A DNA stretch of 10,346 bases from an uncultured Collinsella sp. (lineage in GTDB: Bacteria; Actinomycetota; Coriobacteriia; Coriobacteriales; Coriobacteriaceae), in the NCBI GenBank assembly GCA_958423535.1, contig CATZRJ010000051.1, forward strand, positions 1-10,346. The letters run 5' to 3'. Every line of letters starts with the position of its first letter. The first letter of the stretch is position 1. Positions 5,864 through 10,346 of this stretch are shown here, one piece after another. Under the pieces are notes generated by a model that was given only the letters and a program-made list of their open reading frames with translations, had not been told where the DNA came from and did no database searches. Position numbers and translations under genes: made by a program.

Positions 5864-7597
5864 CTATGAGTGCACGACCACGCACAGACCGACTTTGATG
5901 CACTCGTGCAGCGCCTTGGCATCGCTCGGCCGCAAATTAATGCAGCCGTGGCTGCCGCACCACTTGTAGGAGTTGGGGTTATCAAAACTTGCATCATTCT
6001 GCCAGGAGGCATCATGGAGACCCACCATGTTGCCCTCAAAGGGCATCCAGTAGTCGACCTTGCTTTCGTATTCTGGCTCGCCGGTTTCGGGGTCCTTTTT
6101 GCCGATAAGCGTTGTTCCGCCACTGTTGCTGTTGATCTGCCATACGCCTTCGGGTGTGGCATGCTCACCCGGCAGTCCCGAGATGAAGTGTGCTTCCCAG
6201 ACGATGGAACCATTTTCGTCATAGTAGCGGGCATATTGTTCGGAAAGATCGACGTCGATATAGGCCTTCCAGTCGGGTTCGCCCTTTGCGGTGAAGGTAT
6301 CGGCCTTCTTGGAATACGAAATTTCGATGTCGCCCGTCTGCTTGTTGTTTATGGCGTCCTCTACCTGCTTGGCGAGCGTTTTGCTGTCAATGGACCAGCC
6401 AAAGTCGCCGCCCTCGACGGCGCACTCCTTACCGTCGGCTCGTGTCCACCAGCGCGTGGTTCCTACGGTGTTAAAGCTGTTGGCGAGCTCTGCGGCCCAG
6501 CTACTGATCTGTGAGGTATCGAGCGTGGGGTTAGCAGCGTCGGCAAAGCTGATCCACTGCAGCACTGAGCTGCCGTCGACCTTGCCGACCTCATCGCCGT
6601 TAAGCTTGAGGCTCACGTTGACGCCCAGGAAGTTGTTGGCGGCATCGCATGCGGCTTGAATCTGGTCGTTGGTGAGTGTGCCGTTGAGGGGCTCGTAGGC
6701 GTCGTTGCCGATCTTGGTAATGTCAACGGATTCGGCCAGTGATGCGAGCTCGAGCTCGGCATACTTGATCACGTGCTTGCGGCTGAGCTTTTCGTTGGAG
6801 CGGGCCTTTTCCACAGTGAACTTGCCAGCTTGCTCGTCATAGGAGCTCGAGGCCTCAAAGGTGCCGGAACGACCTTCGTTAAAGGCATCGATGGCGGCGC
6901 CCAGGTCCTCTTCGAACTGCTTTTGATCAAAGGCATTTGAGAGCATGGACAGGTCGACGTCTTGATCGAGGTTGACCTCATTGTTGGCGACGGTGGTCTT
7001 GGCTTTGCCGCTTAACGACTCGACAAGGCGGGCCGGCCACATAAAGGCTTCATTATGGCTGATAATCTCTTTTGCGGCAGTTTCGCCGTCGACGATGGGC
7101 TCATCGGATTTGGGCTGGTAGGTCCAGCTAAAGTCGTCGCCCGACACGGTGAGCTTGTAGTGCTTCCATGCCGAGTTAACCTTAGTGGCGGCTGACGAAG
7201 CGTTTGAGAACGAGATGTCCACGCCGGCAATCGTGGTGTTGGGGTATGCGACCTGCGAGAACGCCACGACGCCTACGATGTAGACAATGGCGACGAGGCC
7301 CAAGACCACAAAGAGGGTCGTCTTTCCGCCGAGCTTATTGCTGCCGCCCGATTTTTGGGTGTTGTTGTGATTGGCACGTGAGTGCGAGGTCGCCTGCCTG
7401 CGCGTGTTGCTGTTTACATCGTGCGGTTGGCGTCGTTGATGCTGCTGATGCTGCTGACCCGGGCGCTGGGAGGCGTTTGACGCACCGCGCTGCCTGCTGT
7501 GGTTCGGTGCAATCGGATGCGGCGACTGGACACCACCGGCATGCCTGCTGGGCTGTTGCGGATCGGGAATCAGTTGGCTGCGGTCGATTTGCGACAT
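5864..7597 (-). CDS. L,D-transpeptidase (YkuD) with PG_binding_4-type repeats
   Basis: A 577-residue membrane-anchored cell-wall cross-linking enzyme. Residues 1-90 form a disordered cytoplasmic tail very rich in Gln, His, Arg, Asn and Ser. A membrane helix lies at about 93-114. Two regions resembling the PF12229 putative peptidoglycan-binding domain follow (about 118-245, starting YPNTTIAGVDISF, and about 275-410). The C-terminal YkuD domain (about 444-577) contains TPEGVWQI, GLHDASW with His528, and the catalytic SHGCINL with Cys552. This order matches Ldtfm of Enterococcus faecium, which makes 3-3 cross-links between peptidoglycan stems and is the target of carbapenems rather than most other beta-lactams. 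The start ATG 7597 has GAAGGAAA about ten bases upstream. It is monocistronic, with its own promoter and terminator hairpin. Confidence 0.94.
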   Translation of the reverse strand: MSQIDRSQLIPDPQQPSRHAGGVQSPHPIAPNHSRQRGASNASQRPGQQHQQHQRRQPHDVNSNTRRQATSHSRANHNNTQKSGGSNKLGGKTTLFVVLGLVAIVYIVGVVAFSQVAYPNTTIAGVDISFSNASSAATKVNSAWKHYKLTVSGDDFSWTYQPKSDEPIVDGETAAKEIISHNEAFMWPARLVESLSGKAKTTVANNEVNLDQDVDLSMLSNAFDQKQFEEDLGAAIDAFNEGRSGTFEASSSYDEQAGKFTVEKARSNEKLSRKHVIKYAELELASLAESVDITKIGNDAYEPLNGTLTNDQIQAACDAANNFLGVNVSLKLNGDEVGKVDGSSVLQWISFADAANPTLDTSQISSWAAELANSFNTVGTTRWWTRADGKECAVEGGDFGWSIDSKTLAKQVEDAINNKQTGDIEISYSKKADTFTAKGEPDWKAYIDVDLSEQYARYYDENGSIVWEAHFISGLPGEHATPEGVWQINSNSGGTTLIGKKDPETGEPEYESKVDYWMPFEGNMVGLHDASWQNDASFDNPNSYKWCGSHGCINLRPSDAKALHECIKVGLCVVVHS

Positions 7598-7654
7598 CGT
7601 ATATATTTCCTTCGAGTTTCGCCTTGCGGCTCATCGTGTTTTGTCTGGGCTTGA

Positions 7655-7683
7655 ATTATAGCGATTACGCAGTTGCTTGTGTT
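7655..7683 (-). promoter_or_regulatory. Promoter of the L,D-transpeptidase gene
   Basis: On the minus strand a perfect TATAAT occupies 7660-7655. Seventeen bases upstream, 7683-7678 reads AACACA, a poor three-of-six match to TTGACA. Transcription would begin near 7648 and leave a leader of about 50 bases before the start codon. The -10 is convincing; the -35 is not. Confidence 0.6.
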
Positions 7684-7707
7684 ACGAAAACGGTGGCGAT
7701 AAGGAAC

Positions 7708-7729
7708 AGGTGGGACATATGTCCCACCT
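7708..7729 (-). terminator. 22-bp perfect palindrome after the serine dehydratase gene
   Basis: Half-site AGGTGGGACAT is followed directly by its exact complement, centred between 7718 and 7719. As RNA it gives a nine-base-pair stem with an AUAU loop, starting 18 bases after the serine dehydratase stop. The minus-strand sequence after it is TGTTCCTTATCG, moderately T-rich, so it is probably that gene's terminator. A perfect DNA palindrome about 25 bases upstream of the transpeptidase -35 region could also be a protein-binding site; the sequence alone cannot separate these. Confidence 0.55.
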
Positions 7730-7747
7730 ATCGTTCGCTTTTGCTCG

Positions 7748-9355
7748 CTATCCGCATATTCCGCATTTTTCGCACGCCGAGAGTGCTGCCGGAGCCTGTG
7801 CGATGCCGCCCTTGGCCGTCTCGCGCAACGTGGCAGGCAGAGCGTGGCCCACCGAGAGCATTACGTGTGCCATCTGGTCAAACGGTACCAGGCTCTTGAT
7901 GCCGGCGAGGGCGAGTTGCGCCGAGCTAAAGGCCGCGGCCACGCCGATGGCGTTGCGGTTTTGGCAGGGAACCTCGACAAGGCCGCCGACGGGGTCGCAA
8001 ACGAGGCCCAGCAGGTTGTTCAGCGCGATGGAGCTGGCATCGAGCGCCTGCTCCGGCGTGCCTCCCAGCATCTGGACCAGTGCGGCGGCGGCCATGGCGG
8101 CAGCGCTTCCAACCTCGGCCTGGCATCCTCCCTCGGCACCGGCGACGCAGGCGCTCGTGGTGAGGTTGAGGCCGATGGCGGCGGCGCAGTAGAGGGCATC
8201 CATGACCTGTTCGTCGTCGAGCTGGAGATGATCGGCGAGCGCCAGCACGCAGCCGGGGACGACGCCCGCGGAGCCGGCCGTGGGGGCGGCGACGATCACA
8301 CCCATGGTAGCGGAGCGCTCGAGCACGGCCATCGCGCGGGCCACGGCATCGGTCTGAACGGGGCCCATCAGGCTTGCGCTCAAATCGTTGCGGCGGGTGG
8401 CATCGACAAGTTTTGCCTCGCCGCCGATAAGCCCGCCGAGCGATCGCTGCGGATTGGCGATGGGGGCCGTGGTCTCCTCGCGCATGACATCGAGCACGCG
8501 GCGCATGGCTGCGATAGCATGGGCCTCGCCGGTTAGGCGCGCCTCGCGCACGGCCATAACGGCGCCAATATTCAGGCCGAGCTCGCCGCACGCATCGAGT
8601 AGCTGCTCGCCGTCGTCAAAGATCTCCTTGGCCGAGACGCCGGGGGATAGCGACGAGGCCGAGCCCGGGAGCTCGATAAACGTGGCGTAATCGACATTGT
8701 CGAGTTTGCGCAGCATGGGGACGACGGTATCGTCGGGAGCGTCGTCGGTCTCAAAGACGGAATAAGCCTGGCCTCCCACCTCGGTGCGGTAGGTGCGGCA
8801 GAAGGCGATGTTGACGTGTGCGTAGGCAAGCAGGTTCGTGAGCGCGGCGAGCACGCCGGGGACGTCCTGGTGTGCCACGAAGAGCGTGGAATACATGCCC
8901 GAGATGTCGACTCCGACGCCGTTGATGCGGCTGATGCGCATCTTGCCGCCGCCAAGGCTTTCGCCGCGGACCTGTGCCGTGGCGCCCGTGTCATCGATCA
9001 TGTCGATGTCGACGGTGTTGGGGTGGATGGAGGCGTCGTCGCCCTTGATGTCAAAGTGATAGTCGAGGCCCTGCTCGCGCGCGAGGTCAAAGGCCTGTTT
9101 GATGTTCTCGTCGTCGGTATCGAGGCCCAAGATGCCCGCTACGAGCGCGCGATCGGTGCCGTGGCCGCGGTAGGTGTGGGCAAAGGAGTTCCACAGGCCA
9201 AAGGTGACCTTGGTGATGCAGCCTTCCAACAGGCTGGCGGCAACTTGGGCGCAGCGCAGGGCGCCGGCGGAGTGTGACGAACTGGGGCCGACCATGACGG
9301 GGCCCAAGATCTCGAATGCCGAGGTCGTAGCTAGTGTTTGCGGCTTGCCTGCCAT
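7748..9355 (-). CDS. sdaA: L-serine ammonia-lyase (serine dehydratase), Fe-S dependent, one-chain beta-ACT-alpha form
   Basis: A 535-residue enzyme that deaminates L-serine to pyruvate and ammonia with a [4Fe-4S] cluster, linking serine breakdown to central metabolism. The N-terminal beta domain (about 10-145) has the active-site motif EILGPVMVGPSSSHSAG. An ACT-like regulatory domain follows (about 157-230, HQDVPGVLAALTNLLAYAHVN). The alpha domain (about 240-535) carries the cluster cysteines in AGAEGGCQAEVG (C411), LVCDPVGG (C453) and EVPCQNRNA (C464). Domain content matches the two-subunit SdaAB/SdaAA enzyme of Bacillus subtilis joined into one chain, whereas E. coli SdaA is shorter and lacks the ACT domain. 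The C-terminus ends CEKCGICG, with three closely spaced cysteines. The start ATG 9355-9353 has AGAAGGAG seven bases upstream; a start at 9397 would add 14 residues without support. The symbol sdaA is by function. Confidence 0.95.
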   Translation of the reverse strand: MAGKPQTLATTSAFEILGPVMVGPSSSHSAGALRCAQVAASLLEGCITKVTFGLWNSFAHTYRGHGTDRALVAGILGLDTDDENIKQAFDLAREQGLDYHFDIKGDDASIHPNTVDIDMIDDTGATAQVRGESLGGGKMRISRINGVGVDISGMYSTLFVAHQDVPGVLAALTNLLAYAHVNIAFCRTYRTEVGGQAYSVFETDDAPDDTVVPMLRKLDNVDYATFIELPGSASSLSPGVSAKEIFDDGEQLLDACGELGLNIGAVMAVREARLTGEAHAIAAMRRVLDVMREETTAPIANPQRSLGGLIGGEAKLVDATRRNDLSASLMGPVQTDAVARAMAVLERSATMGVIVAAPTAGSAGVVPGCVLALADHLQLDDEQVMDALYCAAAIGLNLTTSACVAGAEGGCQAEVGSAAAMAAAALVQMLGGTPEQALDASSIALNNLLGLVCDPVGGLVEVPCQNRNAIGVAAAFSSAQLALAGIKSLVPFDQMAHVMLSVGHALPATLRETAKGGIAQAPAALSACEKCGICG

Positions 9356-9387
9356 GGCTGCTCCTTCTATATCTCGTCGTCCCGAGG

Positions 9388-9410
9388 GGCGGGGCATACT
9401 TTGTCCCGCC
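9388..9410 (-). other. Small GC-rich hairpin in the serine dehydratase leader
   Basis: GGCGGG (9388-9393) and CCCGCC (9405-9410) form a six-base-pair stem with an 11-base loop. It directly abuts the left arm of the 122-bp inverted-repeat element and ends about 20 bases from the ribosome binding site. It would lie in the 5' untranslated region of the dehydratase mRNA. Any effect on translation is a guess. Confidence 0.4.
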
Positions 9411-9429
9411 GTTCCGAGGGCTTTAGTAT
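9401..9429 (+). promoter_or_regulatory. Candidate plus-strand promoter entering the inverted-repeat element
   Basis: TTGTCC (9401-9406) and TAGTAT (9424-9429) are separated by 17 bases, each matching four of six consensus positions. Transcription would start near 9436, pass through the nested hairpin and stop at the bidirectional terminator at 9662, giving an RNA of about 225 bases. Matches of this quality arise by chance often, so this is only a lead. Confidence 0.25.
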
Positions 9430-9532
9430 TTGGTCGCCTGCTCGGACAGTCCTGACTCGCACGGAGAGCACATTAAGTGCTCTCCGGCTCGTGCGGAACT
9501 CGCGACCGACCAAATACTAAAGCCCTCGGAAC
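9411..9532. repeat. 122-bp element with 26-bp perfect terminal inverted repeats (MITE-like or structured leader)
   Basis: Positions 9411-9436 and 9507-9532 are perfect reverse complements (26 of 26; the outer end is GTTCCGAGGGCTTTAG). The 70-base interior contains a perfect nine-base-pair hairpin GGAGAGCAC/GTGCTCTCC with loop ATTAA (9463-9485), flanked by CGCAC (9458-9462) and GTGCG (9491-9495), which extend it past a five-base bulge. An alternative register pairs GGTCGC (9432-9437) with GCGACC (9502-9507). No direct target-site duplication is visible at the ends (CCGCC on the left, TTAGG on the right) and no reading frame fits inside. It is not needed as the metK terminator, which lies at 9628-9662. 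It may be a miniature inverted-repeat element, a long leader hairpin of the dehydratase mRNA, or part of a small RNA. Confidence 0.75.
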
Positions 9533-9534
9533 TT

Positions 9535-9565
9535 AGGATACATGGTAGACGCGCGCGTGCTGCAA
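9535..9565 (-). promoter_or_regulatory. Weak promoter candidate for the serine dehydratase gene
   Basis: On the minus strand TTGCAG (9565-9560) and TATCCT (9540-9535) are 19 bases apart, longer than ideal. The -10 fits the loose TAnnnT pattern. If used, the mRNA would start near 9527, inside the right arm of the inverted-repeat element, and carry a leader of about 170 bases including most of that element. Confidence 0.22.
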
Positions 9566-9627
9566 AATTCATTAGCTGGAGACCTATCCTGTGTCCCATC
9601 TCGACTCATCTTCACTACCGGTTAATA

Positions 9628-9662
9628 AAAAAGAGGTACCGGTTGTTCCGGTACCTCTTTTT
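9628..9662. terminator. Bidirectional intrinsic terminator after metK
   Basis: AAAAAGAGGTACCGG (9628-9642) and CCGGTACCTCTTTTT (9648-9662) form a 15-bp perfect stem with loop TTGTT. The A-run and T-run at the base give a U-tract in either direction, so it can stop transcription on both strands. On the minus strand it lies about 38 bases after the metK stop. A second TACCGGTT at 9616-9623 repeats the inner stem sequence. Confidence 0.9.
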
Positions 9663-9699
9663 GGTGCGTTTCTATTTGGCTGCGGCTTTTGTCGCTGGC

Positions 9700-10346
9700 T
9701 TACAGACCACAGGCTGCTTTGAGTTCTTCGACTCGGTCGGTCTTCTCCCAGGTGAAGTCGGGGTCTTCGCGGCCAAAGTGACCGTAGGCTGCCGTCTTCT
9801 CGTAGATGGGGCGGCGCAGGTCCAGGTCGCGGATGATAGCGCCCGGGCGCAGGTCGAAGGTCTTCTCCACGGCCTCGACGATTTTGTCCTCGGCAACATG
9901 TGCGGTGCCAAAGGTGTCGACCATGATCGACAGCGGCTTGGACACGCCGATGGCGTAGGCCAGCTCGACTTCGCAGCGGTCGGCAAGGCCGGCGGCGACT
10001 ACGTTCTTGGCGACCCAGCGAGCGGCGTACGCGGCGGAGCGGTCGACCTTGGTGCAGTCCTTGCCGCTAAAGGCTCCGCCGCCGTGACGGCCGTAGCCGC
10101 CATAAGTGTCGACGATGATCTTGCGGCCGGTCAGGCCCGTGTCACCCATAGGGCCGCCCACGACAAAGCGGCCGGTGGGGTTCACATAGATATCGGCGCT
10201 ATCCCACGGCATGTTCTCGGCAGCCATGACGGGCGCGATGACATGCTCGATGAGGTCGTCCTTGATCTTGCCCATGTCCTCAATTTCGGCAGCGTGCTGC
10301 GTGGAGATGACGATGGTCGTGACCTCGACGGGCTTGCCGTCCTCGT
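9700..10346 (-). CDS. metK: S-adenosylmethionine synthetase, C-terminal part (cut by window edge)
   Basis: The last 215 or so residues of methionine adenosyltransferase, which makes S-adenosylmethionine from methionine and ATP in the cytoplasm. The frame is open from the window edge through TTIVISTQHAAEIED (10344-10276), so the ATG at 10275 is internal and not the start. Family motifs visible are VNPTGRFVVGGPMGDTGLTG, the phosphate-binding GGGAFSGKDCTKVDRSAAY with its following ARW, and the normal C-terminus FGREDPDFTWEKTD then a short helix ending ACGL. Nothing suggests truncation at the C-terminus. Roughly the first 180 residues, the start, and any riboswitch upstream lie outside the window. 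Confidence 0.97.
   Translation of the reverse strand, partial: EDGKPVEVTTIVISTQHAAEIEDMGKIKDDLIEHVIAPVMAAENMPWDSADIYVNPTGRFVVGGPMGDTGLTGRKIIVDTYGGYGRHGGGAFSGKDCTKVDRSAAYAARWVAKNVVAAGLADRCEVELAYAIGVSKPLSIMVDTFGTAHVAEDKIVEAVEKTFDLRPGAIIRDLDLRRPIYEKTAAYGHFGREDPDFTWEKTDRVEELKAACGL

Larger units (their letters stand above)
9356..9699. other. 344-bp intergenic region between metK and the serine dehydratase gene
   Basis: No coding sequence is supported here on either strand. From right to left it contains the metK terminator (9628-9662), about 95 bases of mostly unstructured sequence with a 6-bp inverted pair AGGATA/TATCCT (9535-9540 and 9585-9590), the 122-bp inverted-repeat element (9411-9532), a small hairpin GGCGGG/CCCGCC (9388-9393 and 9405-9410), and the dehydratase ribosome binding site (9361-9368). 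It must hold the dehydratase promoter unless read-through from metK is used. Confidence 0.8.

Noticed and set aside
7844..8536. Plus-strand open frame opposite the serine dehydratase gene
   Set aside because: Shadow of the dehydratase codons; no ribosome binding site or motif, and the dehydratase reading is beyond doubt.
9411..9540. T-box or other known riboswitch before the serine dehydratase gene
   Set aside because: I looked for the T-box core AGGGTGGNACCGCG and found only a distant resemblance in GTGCGGAACTCGCGACC, and serine dehydratase is not a usual T-box target. No SAM or glycine riboswitch core was recognised either.

Overview
The window looks like a chromosomal segment of a GC-rich Gram-positive actinobacterium. 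It most resembles Collinsella or a related Coriobacteriia genus. This is inferred from the GC-rich coding, AAGGAG-type ribosome binding sites, an Ldtfm-like L,D-transpeptidase, a one-chain Fe-S serine dehydratase and a MacAB-like exporter with a membrane-anchored adaptor; no database search was possible. All recognisable genes are housekeeping or cell-envelope genes. I see no phage, CRISPR array, toxin-antitoxin pair or complete insertion sequence.

Layout, left to right. (1) Positions 1-96 hold the 3' part of a tRNA-Glu(CUC) and its intrinsic terminator. (2) On the plus strand come a standalone lysylphosphatidylglycerol-synthase-type membrane protein (206-1498) and a TetR-family regulator (1635-2246). 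The regulator is preceded by overlapping dyads that could be its operator. (3) A long symmetric hairpin (2264-2321) separates the TetR gene from a convergent minus-strand operon. Transcribed right to left, that operon encodes a membrane-fusion/HlyD-like adaptor (5735-4323), an ABC ATPase (4323-3550) and a MacB/FtsX-type permease (3553-2339). Start and stop codons overlap at both junctions, so the three are translationally coupled and probably form one exporter. (4) Also on the minus strand are an L,D-transpeptidase (7597-5864) with its own TATAAT promoter, a one-chain serine dehydratase (9355-7748), and the C-terminal part of S-adenosylmethionine synthetase MetK (cut by the window at 10346, stop at 9700). 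Each minus-strand transcription unit is followed by a hairpin consistent with a terminator.

The part not explained by genes is the 344-bp gap between metK and the serine dehydratase (9356-9699). It holds a strong bidirectional terminator and, nearer the dehydratase, a 122-bp element with 26-bp perfect terminal inverted repeats and a nested perfect hairpin. This element could be a miniature inverted-repeat (MITE-like) element, a structured leader of the dehydratase gene, or a small RNA locus. It is the most interesting feature here. Other points worth a look are alternative foldings in the convergent terminator, a 22-bp perfect palindrome after the dehydratase gene, and a cysteine-rich C-terminus on the dehydratase. 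I did not find a convincing new multi-gene system.
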